DNA of 64,000 nucleotides from an uncultured Eubacteriales bacterium (GCA_934446065.1 CAKSDP010000004.1:1-64000); one strand, 5' to 3'; positions 50,424-59,823 are shown, counted from the first letter of the stretch. Numbers and translations: made by a program. Notes: a model not told the origin generated them from the sequence alone.

Positions 50424-52469
50424 TTATGCTTCGCCGCGATCGGCTCTCGCCTGAGCGTCAGCCGCGCGTCCGAACTTCGGCTTTTCTCTCGGCACGCCCA
50501 TGCGGAAGTCAAACTGCTCGGGTACAACAGCTGTGTTGCGGTCGAACTCCCTGCCGTCGCGCTTTGCTTTCAGCTCCTCAAGCTCGAGCCACAGATCGGT
50601 GACCGTGTTCTCGCCCTCGCGGATGTCGGGAACGTTGATGCCGCCGTCCTTCAGGAAGAGCTGTTCTGCCGCTTCAATATCGCCTTTCTTCACGTATGTG
50701 AAGAGCATATACATCTTTATCTGTCCGCACGCCTTCTGCTCGTCGGTCAGAGTGCTTATGTATTCATCAACGTTTGTGAACATACGGAGCTGTGCGGCGT
50801 ATGTGATCGCCTCCTTTGCAAGGGAGAGATCGTTCGGACGCATCAGCGCCGCGCGTATCGCGAGCACCGCCGCATCTCTTGCGTGATCGGTCGCAAGAGC
50901 GATGTGCGCCAGTGCGTATACCGCCCACGGGGACGGACGCAGCTCCTGCGAGCGCTCGATCTCGGCGGATGCTGCCGCCATGTCGCCGGATACGAGATGT
51001 ATAAGTCCGAGGTGAAGATGCGTGTACCAGTTGTAGCGATCGCCGCCGCGTGCCGCCGCCTCAAGCCGCTTTGTCCATTCCGGCTGAAGCATATATGACG
51101 GGGGAACGTCCGCGGGATCATGCTCCGGCAGACACTCTGCTTCCATCAGGTGTACCCAGTCGCGCTGCTCTTCGCCGACCTCGCCGAAATCAAGATGCGG
51201 CGTCATGAGATCCTCGCCGTCGTGCCGGCGTCGCATATTTTCAAGCGCACCCCAACCGCTGCCGCACTCGAGCAGCTTCTTTGCGGGAGAAGTCGCCATG
51301 CCGTATGTCTCGCAGAGTATCTCCTCCATGCGATCGTTGGTTATGATGCCGTCAAGCGCCGCAGAGGCTTCAGCCTGAGCCTCCTTCCAGCGTCCGTGCA
51401 GCTTGTCTGCGTCGCCGGAAATCGCGCCGTATCCCTCAAGCCACTCCCATGTGGTCTTGGGCGGCATCGGCAGGCATTCGTACTGCGAATGAGCAAGTCC
51501 CGCCTGAAGCTCGACGTAACGTCCGTCGTCGCCCTCGCCGGTGAGGTATCCCTGCCAGCGGTCGCCGCCGGCTCCCTGACCCCATACGAACAGCTTGCGG
51601 CCCTTCAGCCTCGACGTCGAGCACTCGACAAAGCCGTATCCGTCGGAGTTTACGTAGCACTCGAACTTTCTCGCCTTCTCGGGGATCTTGTAGAAATAGT
51701 CCATGGAGATCGGCGTGTTAGTCGGGTAGGTGACTTCAACGCCTTTGTTCACCGGCAGAGGAATGAGAGACACTCCGCCCTCGGCAACGTATGAGCCGTC
51801 CGCCATGGTGATAACGCGCCCGTCCGGTTCCTCTCTTACGGCGATGTTGCTCCACCAGTACATCGGAGTGACCTCGGGTACGGTGTTCGTGATCCTCATG
51901 CGCGCAAAAAGAAGCTTTGATCCCTCCGGCAGGAAGAAGTCCATCTGCACTACCGCTCTGCGGATGCGCTCATACTCGTACATACGGAGTACGGGCGTGC
52001 CGTCGTCGAGCGCGGTCTCGGCAACGAAAAGCTGGTCGCACGTGTGAACGTGATGGCCGAAAATACCGCAGTTCCACTCAACTCCGCCGGACATCCATGC
52101 GTTGCGCAGCGCGAGATTTCGCGGGCGGATGACGGGATTCGCAAAAAGCAGCTCGCGTCCGGCATCCTTGTCGAACAGGGAAGAGAGCTTGCCTCCGAGC
52201 GACGGATAGAACTCCGCACGCAGGTGCTCGTTCTCAAGAACGTAGGTCTCGATCTCGGAATCGTGAAGCTCGGACGAGTACATATTCTGCATCTTGTATG
52301 GGAAAGCGGTCGAAACCTGACCGTATCCGACAAAAAGCCCCTCAAGCTCACCGAGAGATGTGTTGCCGCTTTGCGCAGGGCGGCCGAATCCGCCGATCGG
52401 CGGGGTAGTAGCCGTGCCGTTCATGTCGGCGGCTTTTATTTTCTTTATCTGTTTTGTGAGTGTAGTCAT
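50424..52469 (-). CDS. DUF5107 protein with TPR-like C-terminus
   Basis: The 681-residue product has a galactose-mutarotase-like DUF5107 domain (about 70-360), recognisable from LENEHLRAEFYPSLGGKL, NPVIRPRNLALRNAW, GGVEWNCGIFGHH and WGQGAGGDRWQGYLTG. Helical TPR-type repeats follow (about 400-640), with YNWYTHLHLGLIHLVSGDMAAA. Such proteins are found with glycoside metabolism and may bind or act on a sugar. This fits its beta-sandwich but is not proven. It has its own strong promoter. Confidence 0.78.
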   Translation of the reverse strand: MTTLTKQIKKIKAADMNGTATTPPIGGFGRPAQSGNTSLGELEGLFVGYGQVSTAFPYKMQNMYSSELHDSEIETYVLENEHLRAEFYPSLGGKLSSLFDKDAGRELLFANPVIRPRNLALRNAWMSGGVEWNCGIFGHHVHTCDQLFVAETALDDGTPVLRMYEYERIRRAVVQMDFFLPEGSKLLFARMRITNTVPEVTPMYWWSNIAVREEPDGRVITMADGSYVAEGGVSLIPLPVNKGVEVTYPTNTPISMDYFYKIPEKARKFECYVNSDGYGFVECSTSRLKGRKLFVWGQGAGGDRWQGYLTGEGDDGRYVELQAGLAHSQYECLPMPPKTTWEWLEGYGAISGDADKLHGRWKEAQAEASAALDGIITNDRMEEILCETYGMATSPAKKLLECGSGWGALENMRRRHDGEDLMTPHLDFGEVGEEQRDWVHLMEAECLPEHDPADVPPSYMLQPEWTKRLEAAARGGDRYNWYTHLHLGLIHLVSGDMAAASAEIERSQELRPSPWAVYALAHIALATDHARDAAVLAIRAALMRPNDLSLAKEAITYAAQLRMFTNVDEYISTLTDEQKACGQIKMYMLFTYVKKGDIEAAEQLFLKDGGINVPDIREGENTVTDLWLELEELKAKRDGREFDRNTAVVPEQFDFRMGVPREKPKFGRAADAQARADRGEA

Positions 52470-52510
52470 TGTACAGCCTTTCGTTTTGGTGATCGTGTTA
52501 TCTTTTCATT

Positions 52511-52539
52511 ATTATATCAATCGCCGCGACGGGTGTCAA
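52511..52539 (-). promoter_or_regulatory. Strong sigma-A promoter of the DUF5107 gene
   Basis: On the minus strand TTGACA (52534-52539) and TATAAT (52511-52516) are exactly 17 bases apart, about 40 bases before the start. Confidence 0.88.
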
Positions 52540-52576
52540 GCAACTACGCAGTTTTCGCAAAAACGATCGGTGCGGC

Positions 52577-53362
52577 TCAGTCGGTATAGGAGTATACCTC
52601 GCCGCACTCTATGTATGACGTCGGGATTTCGGGATAACGCGCCGCGATAATGTCGCATATGTGCATCATCCCGGCGCGCTCGCTTCCGACGTGACCGAGA
52701 ATGAGCATCGCCTTCGGAATACCAAGCTCGGCGTAGTCGCGCACAAGCTCCGCGTCCGCCCACTCGCAGATCTCGCCCGCGATAACGACATCGCACGCCT
52801 CGACCTCTTGTGCGATCCCGCCGACAGCGCCGAACGAACACCCGATGAGCTTTGCGGGAGCATCGGCATCACCGACAATGCGCACGTGACGGATGCCGAG
52901 CTTTTCTTCAATCCGGCATGCAAGCTCGCGCGCCGTCGTCGCCTCGCGCAGACGAAACCTGTTTACGGCGTAGCGAACAGGCTCAAGCGTGCCCGCATCC
53001 TCGTCAAACCCCATGTATTTAAGCTCGCCCGCGCATATCATGTCGGGCACTGCGGCGTGCGCGTGATCGTGATAGCGGAATACGGTCAGCCCGAGCTTCT
53101 GCGCAAGCTCCCGCTTCATCGCGGCTGCGCGGTCGGGGATTTCGTCGTCCATGTGTCGGTGAAACATCGGCTCGTGTACGATGAGAAAATTCGCACCGCG
53201 GCGCGACGCTTCACGCATCACCTTCGGCGTTGGAATCATCGCCACCGCAACGCCCGTGATCTCGGCATCGGGATCGCCAATCTTGCAGGTGTCGCAGGTG
53301 TTCGTGTAATCGTGATCCGGCGCCATGGCGCACAGATCGTAAAACAGCTCTCGTATCTTCAT
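52577..53362 (-). CDS. Nif3-like dinuclear metal-centre protein
   Basis: The 261-residue product shows the family pattern: an N-terminal DxTNTCDTCKIGDP-type region, FLIVHEPMFH (58-67) with metal-binding His, RYHDHAHAAVPD, and the late GEICEWADAELVRDYAELG. Nif3/YqfO proteins bind two metals; proposed roles include GTP cyclohydrolase-like or DNA hydrolysing activity, none certain. It lies between the E1 terminator and the DUF5107 promoter. Confidence 0.82.
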   Translation of the reverse strand: MKIRELFYDLCAMAPDHDYTNTCDTCKIGDPDAEITGVAVAMIPTPKVMREASRRGANFLIVHEPMFHRHMDDEIPDRAAAMKRELAQKLGLTVFRYHDHAHAAVPDMICAGELKYMGFDEDAGTLEPVRYAVNRFRLREATTARELACRIEEKLGIRHVRIVGDADAPAKLIGCSFGAVGGIAQEVEACDVVIAGEICEWADAELVRDYAELGIPKAMLILGHVGSERAGMMHICDIIAARYPEIPTSYIECGEVYSYTD

Positions 53363-53422
53363 TTTGCATCTCCTCTCTCCTATATCCGTGTTCGGATCGT
53401 GCCCTCAGAGCTTCAAGAAAAG

Positions 53423-53450
53423 CGGGCTGCCGCGGCGAAGCGACAGCCCG
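53423..53450 (-). terminator. Terminator after the fused E1 gene
   Basis: On the minus strand CGGGCTG pairs with CAGCCCG, with an inner CGC/GCG stem, and is followed by CTTTTCTTG. It lies about 30 bases after the E1 stop. Confidence 0.65.
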
Positions 53451-53480
53451 TATTTGACTGCTTGATTATTGTCGGACGGC

Positions 53481-55970
53481 TCAGACGCCCTTCTTCGAGC
53501 GATTTACGTGCTCGGCTTCGGTCTCGTTTATCGTGCAGACGCGACCCTCGATGGGCAGAAGCTTCTCGGAGATAACGTCGATTATGCCCTCAGCCTGCGG
53601 GAAGTAGTGGCGCTCAAGCTCGAACGCAGGCGTGATCCAGTTGCGGGAACCGAATACAGCCGGCGGAGCGTCGAGATAGTCGAACGCCATCTCGGTGATG
53701 TTGGACGCCATGTCGCGCATAACGGAACCGCGATCGACTGCGTCGCCGACGATGATGATGCGGCCGGTCTTCTTGACGCTCTCGATCACAGGCTCGTAGT
53801 TGAACGGAACGATCGAGCGTGCGTCGATGACCTCAGCCTCGATGCCGTATTTTTCGGACAGGATCTTTGCCGCGTCAAGCGCACGGTACAGAACGGCGCC
53901 GATCGTGAGGATCGTAACGTCCTTGCCCTCGCGCTTTACGTCCGGCAGACCCGGCTCGACCTCGTAGTAGTCGGTCGGGATGCCGCCCTCGTGGAACTTC
54001 TCGCCGATGTCGTAGATGCGCTGGCTCTCGAAGAAGATGACGGGGTCGGTGCCGCGAAGCGCCGCGTTCATAAGACCCTTTGCATCGTAAGGAGTAGCGG
54101 GGAAGAACACCTTGAGTCCGGGGATGTGTGCGCAGAGCGCGGTCCAGTCCTGAGAGTGCTGTGCGCCGTACTTGGAGCCGACGGACACACGGACGACCAC
54201 GGGCATCTTGAGGATGCCTGCGCTCATCGACTGCCATTTAGAGAGCTGGTTGAAGATCTCGTCGCCTGCGCAGCCGATGAAGTCGGCGTACATAAGCTCG
54301 ACGATAGCGCGGCCGCCTGCCATAGCGTAACCGACGGCGGAGCCGACGATCGCGGACTCGGAGATAGGCGCGTTGAAGAAGCGGTGGTATGGCAGAGCCT
54401 CGGTGAGACCGCGGTAAACGGCGAACGCGCCGCCCCAGTCTCTGTTGTCCTCGCCGTATGCGATGAGGGTCGGATCCTCGTAGAACTTGTCGATGATAGA
54501 CTCAAACAGAGCGTCGCGGAGTCCGACGACCTTGATCTTCGGAACCTCCTTGCCGTTCTCATCGTAAGCGAAGCGGGACTTTGTTGCGAGCTGCTTCAGT
54601 CTCGGGTTCTCCTCCTTGGGCATGAGAACCTCAGGCTCTCTTGTGGTATCCATGGAGGGAGTGTTGGTGTTGGAGAACATGATGGAGGAGATCATGTCGG
54701 GATCGCGGTCGAGATCCATTCTCGGGGAGATGGAGTCGTCGGTCGCCATGCGGCAGATCTTCGTGACTCTGCGGATGATGTCCTCCTCGATCGCGTCGAA
54801 TTCCTCCTCGGTCGCGATCTTGCCTGCGACCATCTTGTGTCTGTATGCGGCGATCGGGCAAGCTTCCTTCCATGCCTCGATCTCCTCGGGAGTACGGTAG
54901 GTGGAGGAGTCGGAAGGGGAGTGACCGCTCACGCGGTAGGTCGTTACCTCAAGGAGTGCGGGGCCGCGTCCGGAGGTGAGAAGCTCCTTCTTGCGGGTGG
55001 TAGCGTCGATGACTGCGAGCGGGTCGTAGCCGTTGACTCTCTCTGCGTGCATCTGATCGGGGTTGAAGCCTGCGCCGAGTCTTGCGGGAACGCCGAAGCC
55101 CATGGTCTCGCCCTGGGTCTGACCGCCCATGCCATAGAAGTTGTTGAACACGTTGAAGAGGATCGGCATACCGCCGTCGTCGTACTTACCGTCCATGCCC
55201 CACAGCTTTGTGATCTGATCCATGGAGGAGAAGTTGAGCGACTCGAGCACGGGTCCGCGTCCGAGCGCGCCGTCACCGGAGTTTGCGATGACGATGCCGC
55301 GCTTGTGGTTTGCTCTCTTGTAGAGTGCTGCGCCGAGCGCTACGGGAGCAGCGCCGCCGACGATCGCGTTGTTCGGGAAGATGCCGAACGGGATGAAGAA
55401 GGCGTGCATGGATCCGCCGAGACCGCGGTTGAAGCCGGTCGTGCGTGCGAAGATCTCTGCGAGTGCGCCGTAGAGGAGGAAGTCGATCGCGAGGTCGCGG
55501 ACATCTGCACGTCCGCCGTCGTGATTCTTCTCAACGACAGAGAGGATGGTTCCGCCGAGGAACTCCTTCATGATGTCGTACAGCTCGTCGTCGTCAAGCT
55601 TGTGGATGGACGAGAGTCCCTTAGCGAGGATCTCGCCGTGGCTGCGGTGCGAGCCGAACGTGAAGTCGTTTATGTCGAGGCAATACGCCTGACCGACTGC
55701 GGATGCTTCCTGACCGATCGAGAGGTGAGCGGGGCCGGGATTGTGATACTCGACGCCGTTGTAGACGCTCTTTGTCTTGATCTCGTTCAGCATCGTCTCA
55801 AACTCGCGGATGATTCTCATATCGCGGTAGATGCGGAGGAAGTCGTCCTTTGTGTACAGCTTCTTCTCCTGCGCCAGTGTTTTCTTGTACTGGCACAGCG
55901 GTATATTCTCAAACTTTATTTCTCCCGCTTCAAAGACTTTCGCGGGATCTACATACTGACTCTTCGGCAT
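53481..55970 (-). CDS. Fused alpha-beta E1 of a 2-oxo-acid dehydrogenase complex
   Basis: The 829-residue product joins the thiamine-diphosphate alpha part (about 45-430; HLSIGQEASAVG, GSHRSHGEILAKG, NSGDGALGRG) and the beta part (about 470-829; GLRDALFE, YGEDNRDWGGAFAVYRGL, FNAPISESAIVGSAVGYAMAGGRAIVELMYADF). The chemistry is decarboxylation of pyruvate, a branched 2-oxo acid or acetoin and transfer to the lipoyl arm of E2. Between GDG and NN of the diphosphate motif lie 41 residues instead of roughly 26, an insertion with DGKYDDGGM. Its codon use is strongly biased, suggesting high expression. Substrate is not determined. Confidence 0.88.
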   Translation of the reverse strand: MPKSQYVDPAKVFEAGEIKFENIPLCQYKKTLAQEKKLYTKDDFLRIYRDMRIIREFETMLNEIKTKSVYNGVEYHNPGPAHLSIGQEASAVGQAYCLDINDFTFGSHRSHGEILAKGLSSIHKLDDDELYDIMKEFLGGTILSVVEKNHDGGRADVRDLAIDFLLYGALAEIFARTTGFNRGLGGSMHAFFIPFGIFPNNAIVGGAAPVALGAALYKRANHKRGIVIANSGDGALGRGPVLESLNFSSMDQITKLWGMDGKYDDGGMPILFNVFNNFYGMGGQTQGETMGFGVPARLGAGFNPDQMHAERVNGYDPLAVIDATTRKKELLTSGRGPALLEVTTYRVSGHSPSDSSTYRTPEEIEAWKEACPIAAYRHKMVAGKIATEEEFDAIEEDIIRRVTKICRMATDDSISPRMDLDRDPDMISSIMFSNTNTPSMDTTREPEVLMPKEENPRLKQLATKSRFAYDENGKEVPKIKVVGLRDALFESIIDKFYEDPTLIAYGEDNRDWGGAFAVYRGLTEALPYHRFFNAPISESAIVGSAVGYAMAGGRAIVELMYADFIGCAGDEIFNQLSKWQSMSAGILKMPVVVRVSVGSKYGAQHSQDWTALCAHIPGLKVFFPATPYDAKGLMNAALRGTDPVIFFESQRIYDIGEKFHEGGIPTDYYEVEPGLPDVKREGKDVTILTIGAVLYRALDAAKILSEKYGIEAEVIDARSIVPFNYEPVIESVKKTGRIIIVGDAVDRGSVMRDMASNITEMAFDYLDAPPAVFGSRNWITPAFELERHYFPQAEGIIDVISEKLLPIEGRVCTINETEAEHVNRSKKGV

Positions 55971-56022
55971 TTCTTTTATTACCTTTCTTTATGTTGATTT
56001 TTTACGGGATAAGAGGGAATTT

Positions 56023-56098
56023 CTGCGGGACACCCCTTTTTGAGAATTTTTGCGGGACACCCCTTTTTTGCAAAAGGTGTTTCCCGCGCCCTTCCTCA
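56023..56098 (-). repeat. Repeat-containing spacer between E3 and E1 genes
   Basis: Two direct copies of TGCGGGACACCCCTTTTT (56024-56041, 56051-56068) and an inverted GCAAAAGGTGTTTCCCGC (56070-56087) allow alternative hairpins. The inverted arm matches the hairpin at 40690-40728 on the other strand. The stretch lies within the operon, 50-100 bases ahead of E1, and could attenuate or stabilise the E1 message. Confidence 0.75.
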
Positions 56099-56157
56099 AA
56101 AACTTTCGGGCAAATAATATACATTAGTTATTGCAGACTTGGAGTTTTTTGTTCGCC

Positions 56158-57534
56158 TTAAAATGTGAACATTCCCTCGCGGATGACTTCGCAAACGGTG
56201 GGATGGGGGAATACGAGCTTTTGAACATCGGTGACGCGCTGTTCGGAGGCGACCATCGCTGCCGCACCGTAGATGATCTCCGATGCGTAGGAGCCGATCA
56301 TGTGAACGCCGATTACCTTCTTGTGCGTCTTTTCGATGACGATCTTTACAAAGCCGTCGCCGCCCTCGACCTCGGCAACATAGCGTCCGCTGTATTTCAG
56401 CGTGAGCTTGTGCTCCTCGGCGTCGATGCCGTGCGCCTTTGCACTCTCGAGCGTCTCGCCGACGGTGGCAACCTCCGGCTTCGTGTAGATCACAGCCGGG
56501 ATCGCAAGATAATCGACGCGGTCGGCGCGGCCGAGCATCGTATTTACAGCAGCTTCGCCCTCGCGATACGCCGTGTGTGCAAGCATACTGCGGCCGTTTA
56601 CATCGCCCGCAGCGTAAATTCCGGGGATGTTCGTCCGTCCGGAGTCGTCGGTCACAACGGCACCGCGCTCGAGCCTGACGCCAAGCTCCTCGAGACCAAG
56701 CCCCGCAGTACGTGCGCGTCTGCCCGTCGATACGAGGATCACGTCCGCGTCAAGAGTTACGGCTGCGCCGTCGCGCTCATACTTCAGCTTGCCCGCACCG
56801 GGCGTGCCCGATACCTCGCAAACCTTAGCGCCGAGAATGAATTTGATCCCGAGCGCCTCAAGCGATTTTTGGAGCGAGCGGGAGATCTCCGCGTCTGTCG
56901 GTCCCGCGATCTTGTCGAGCATCTCGACTACCGTGACTTCGCATCCGACCGACGCAAAGTACGACGCCATCTCAAGCCCGATAACACCGCCGCCGATAAC
57001 GGATACGCGGCGCGGCAGAGTCTCAAGATCGAGCACCTCGCGGTTCGTCACCGCAAGTCCGGAGGCAACAGCCTCGCGAAGTCCCGGAACGGGCGGAACC
57101 ACCGCGTCGCTTCCGGTGCATACGAGCACGTTTTTCGCCTCGTATCTCTCGCCTGCCGCCTCAGCGGTGAAGCCGGATGCTCCCTTTGCGACCAGCTTTG
57201 CCGTCGCAGTTACTACCGTAACGCCCGCGCCGCGCATCTTTGCTCCGATGCCGGATACAAGCGTCCGTACAACTTTGTTCTTGCGTGCGATTACCGCCGC
57301 GTGATCGAATTTTACGTCGCCGACGGTCACACCGTAGTCGGCGCTGTGAAGCGCGGAGGTGTACAGCTTCGCCGAGTTCAGCAGCGTTTTTGTCGGGATG
57401 CAGCCTTCGTTCAGGCAAACACCGCCGAGCGCACGCTCCTCGAAAAGTATAACTTTCATTCCGGAGTGCGCCGCACGCTCAGCTGCATTGTAGCCGGCGG
57501 GACCGCCTCCGAGTATCATAAGATCGTATGTCAT
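56158..57534 (-). CDS. lpdA: Dihydrolipoyl dehydrogenase (E3)
   Basis: The 458-residue product is called from ATG 57534, five bases behind GGAGG; a GTG five codons up overlaps the E2 stop. It has GGGPAG (9-14) for FAD, the redox disulfide CLNEGC (Cys40, Cys45), IGGGVIGLEMA for NAD and the closing FPHPTVCEVI with catalytic His. It reoxidises the dihydrolipoyl arm of E2. It is 11 bases after the E2 gene. Confidence 0.95.
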   Translation of the reverse strand: MTYDLMILGGGPAGYNAAERAAHSGMKVILFEERALGGVCLNEGCIPTKTLLNSAKLYTSALHSADYGVTVGDVKFDHAAVIARKNKVVRTLVSGIGAKMRGAGVTVVTATAKLVAKGASGFTAEAAGERYEAKNVLVCTGSDAVVPPVPGLREAVASGLAVTNREVLDLETLPRRVSVIGGGVIGLEMASYFASVGCEVTVVEMLDKIAGPTDAEISRSLQKSLEALGIKFILGAKVCEVSGTPGAGKLKYERDGAAVTLDADVILVSTGRRARTAGLGLEELGVRLERGAVVTDDSGRTNIPGIYAAGDVNGRSMLAHTAYREGEAAVNTMLGRADRVDYLAIPAVIYTKPEVATVGETLESAKAHGIDAEEHKLTLKYSGRYVAEVEGGDGFVKIVIEKTHKKVIGVHMIGSYASEIIYGAAAMVASEQRVTDVQKLVFPHPTVCEVIREGMFTF

Positions 57535-57545
57535 GGCGCCCTCCG

Positions 57546-58847
57546 TCACTTCGCAAGAAGCATCGTGAAATTCTCAAGCGCCGAGCAAAGCTCATGCAGG
57601 AATTTCGCCGCCGGAGCGCCGTCGACCGCCCTGTGGTCGAACGTGAGCGAAAGCCCCATCGCCGGATAGACCGAGCCGTCGTCGCGCATACGGTTTACCG
57701 TCGTGCAAACGCCGAGGATCGCCGTCTGCGGGGGATTGATAACGGGGGTGAAGCTCTCGATGCCGAGCGAGCCGAGGTTGGTCACCGTGAACGAGCCGCC
57801 GCTCATCTCATCGGGAGTGAGCGCGCCGTCGCGCGCCTTCGCCGCGAGCGCCTTCGCATCAGCGGAAATGTCGGCAAGACTCTTTGTGTCTGCCGCAAAT
57901 ACCGTCGGCACGAGAAGTCCGCGATCGGTGTCAACTGCAACGCCGATGTTCGCGTGCGCGTAGCTTCTGATCACGTCGTCCTTCAGCGTCGCGTTGATGA
58001 ACGGGTACTTCGGCAGAACGCGCGATACCGCGTAGAGCACGATGTCGTTCAGCGTAACGCGCGAAAGCCCCATCTCCTCGCCCTTCGCCTTGAGCAGCTT
58101 GCGGTACGCGAGAATGTCGGTCGCGTCGAACGATGCGTTCAGCGTGAGCTGAGCCATCTCGGAGAGGGATGCGTGCATCGAACGGGAGATAGCCTTTCTT
58201 ATGCCGCTCATCGGGATCTCCGTGAACTCTGCGGCGGATACCGCAGGTGCAGCAGCTGCCACAGTGACCTCTGCCGCTTCCTCGACGGGAGCGGTGTAGC
58301 GTCCGCACAGGAAATCCTCGACCGCCGATGTCGGAACCTTGAATCCTGTATCAAGCGCCGCCTCAACGTCGCGCTCGATGATGCGTCCGTGAGGACCGGA
58401 GTGAGCCGCGCGGGACAGATCGGCGCCCGTCTTCAGCGCGAGATTCTTCGCTCTCGGGGAAATGAACACCCTGCCGCCCTCGTGCGCGGGTACTTCGGGT
58501 ACAGACACAGCCGCAGGCGCCTCAGCCTCGGTCTTAGCCTCGACAGGTGCTGCCGGAGCGTCCGCTGCTGCGGCTTCCCCGCCGGCGGTGAATGCCGAGA
58601 TGTCCTCGCCGGGCGTACCAATCACGCAGACGTTCTCGAGGCAGGTGACAACGTCACCCTCATCGTAGAGATGCGCAAGCATCGTGCCTGCGACCTCCGA
58701 TACCTCATCAAACGCGGACTTGTCCGTCTCGTATGAGAACAGAACATCGCCCGCAGCCACCGTATCACCGACCTTCTTGTTCCATGAGGTGATGATACAG
58801 CTTTCAACACTTTGCCCCTGACGGGGCATTATAACTGCTGTTGCCAT
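57546..58847 (-). CDS. Dihydrolipoyl acyltransferase (E2) with one lipoyl domain
   Basis: The 433-residue product has a lipoyl domain (about 1-80) with lipoyl Lys43 in ETDKSAFDE, a Pro/Ala-rich linker, a peripheral-subunit-binding domain (about 125-165, ISPRAKNLALKTGADL) and a catalytic core ending FDHRAVDG (His405, Asp409). It carries acyl groups from E1 to CoA. Whether it is acetyl- or branched-chain specific is not visible. It is 30 bases after the DeoR gene, so regulator and complex share an operon. Confidence 0.93.
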   Translation of the reverse strand: MATAVIMPRQGQSVESCIITSWNKKVGDTVAAGDVLFSYETDKSAFDEVSEVAGTMLAHLYDEGDVVTCLENVCVIGTPGEDISAFTAGGEAAAADAPAAPVEAKTEAEAPAAVSVPEVPAHEGGRVFISPRAKNLALKTGADLSRAAHSGPHGRIIERDVEAALDTGFKVPTSAVEDFLCGRYTAPVEEAAEVTVAAAAPAVSAAEFTEIPMSGIRKAISRSMHASLSEMAQLTLNASFDATDILAYRKLLKAKGEEMGLSRVTLNDIVLYAVSRVLPKYPFINATLKDDVIRSYAHANIGVAVDTDRGLLVPTVFAADTKSLADISADAKALAAKARDGALTPDEMSGGSFTVTNLGSLGIESFTPVINPPQTAILGVCTTVNRMRDDGSVYPAMGLSLTFDHRAVDGAPAAKFLHELCSALENFTMLLAK

Positions 58848-58877
58848 ATATATGTTCCTTTCAAATTATTGCGTTTT

Positions 58878-59642
58878 TCAGACGACCTCGACCGCAACGC
58901 CGAAGCGCTCGGCCTCTGCCGCAAGCTCATCGGGAAGCGGCGCGTCGCAGACAAGCGCCGTGACCCCCTCGAAATTGCAGAACGTGTACGGGAGACTGCG
59001 TCCGATCTTTGACTTGTCCATAAGCATGATAACGCGGTCGGCTTTTTCGACGACGGCGCGCTTCAGCTCACATTCGGCGTAGTTGCCTCCGGTGAATCCG
59101 CTCCGCAGAGAGAGACCCGACGGCGACAGGAATGCAATGTCAATGTTGATGTCGGCGATAAAACGCATCGCCTGTACTCCCGCGACGGACTGATAATCAC
59201 GGTCAAGTCTGCCGCCGGTCACGTTTACGATCGGCTGGCCTATCGCGGCAAGCTCTATTGCCGCAGCTGGGCTTGTGGTCGTGAAATTGAACCGCTCGTT
59301 CGGGACATGGCGCACGAGCTGCAGGAGCGTCGAGCCCGAGTCGATGAAGATCGAGCGTCCCGTTTCGAGATACGATGCCGCCGCCTCGGCGATCTTTTCC
59401 TTGGAATATACGTTCTCGCGCATACGGTCGCTCATCGAGTCGTCGGTGGACGAGGTGATGAACTTCGTCGAGCGTGCGCCGCCGCGCACCTTGATCGCGT
59501 CGCCGGTAGATTCAAAGTATGCGATGTCGCGCCGGAGCGTCATCTCGGATACATCCGGGAATTCTTCCGTCAGCTCTGTGAGCGATACAAACGGCTTTGC
59601 CGACAGCATCTCTTTTATGATTCTTCGTCTTTCCTTTAACAA
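58878..59642 (-). CDS. DeoR-family transcriptional regulator
   Basis: The 254-residue product is called from TTG 59642, behind GAGGGGG; an upstream GTG has no site. It has the DeoR helix-turn-helix (VSLTELTEEFPDVSEMTLRRDIAYFE, about 18-45) then KVRGGA, and the sugar-phosphate-binding DeoRC domain with IFIDSGSTLLQLV, TTTSPAAAIELA, TGGRLD and KADRVIMLMDKSKIG. Such repressors usually respond to a phosphorylated sugar intermediate. It heads the E2-E3-E1 genes, an uncommon pairing. Confidence 0.9.
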   Translation of the reverse strand: MLKERRRIIKEMLSAKPFVSLTELTEEFPDVSEMTLRRDIAYFESTGDAIKVRGGARSTKFITSSTDDSMSDRMRENVYSKEKIAEAAASYLETGRSIFIDSGSTLLQLVRHVPNERFNFTTTSPAAAIELAAIGQPIVNVTGGRLDRDYQSVAGVQAMRFIADINIDIAFLSPSGLSLRSGFTGGNYAECELKRAVVEKADRVIMLMDKSKIGRSLPYTFCNFEGVTALVCDAPLPDELAAEAERFGVAVEVV

Positions 59643-59656
59643 AATATCCCCCTCTC

Positions 59657-59670
59657 TGTGACTATTCACA
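59657..59670. promoter_or_regulatory. Candidate operator TGTGACTATTCACA
   Basis: A 5-4-5 inverted repeat TGTGA-N4-TCACA lies between the promoter and the start of the DeoR gene, a good place for autoregulation. It could equally bind a CRP/Fnr-type factor. Confidence 0.5.
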
Positions 59671-59681
59671 TTTATATTGTT

Positions 59682-59711
59682 ATTTTATCACAAAATGGTG
59701 TGAGAAGTCAA
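59682..59711 (-). promoter_or_regulatory. Sigma-A promoter of the DeoR-E2-E3-E1 operon
   Basis: On the minus strand TTGACT (59706-59711) and TAAAAT (59682-59687) are 18 bases apart, 40 bases before the TTG start. Confidence 0.75.
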
Positions 59712-59823
59712 GAGGATTAACAGGTTATTGTGCCCGAAGGGCGTTGTTTTTTTGCGCGGTGCCGCGCCGAATCGGGCGTTATTGCGTGCGGCATAAATAA
59801 TTTACAGATTATCCATTGTAAAA

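Noticed and set aside
53469..55997. An 842-codon open frame on the plus strand, antisense to the E1 gene
   Set aside because: Its translation shows no family signature and is rich in Arg, Val and Cys as expected of the complement of a GC-rich, highly codon-biased gene. The minus-strand frame has clear domains.
56131..58736. Two long plus-strand frames antisense to E3 and E2
   Set aside because: Shadows of convincingly identified enzymes; no independent start signals.
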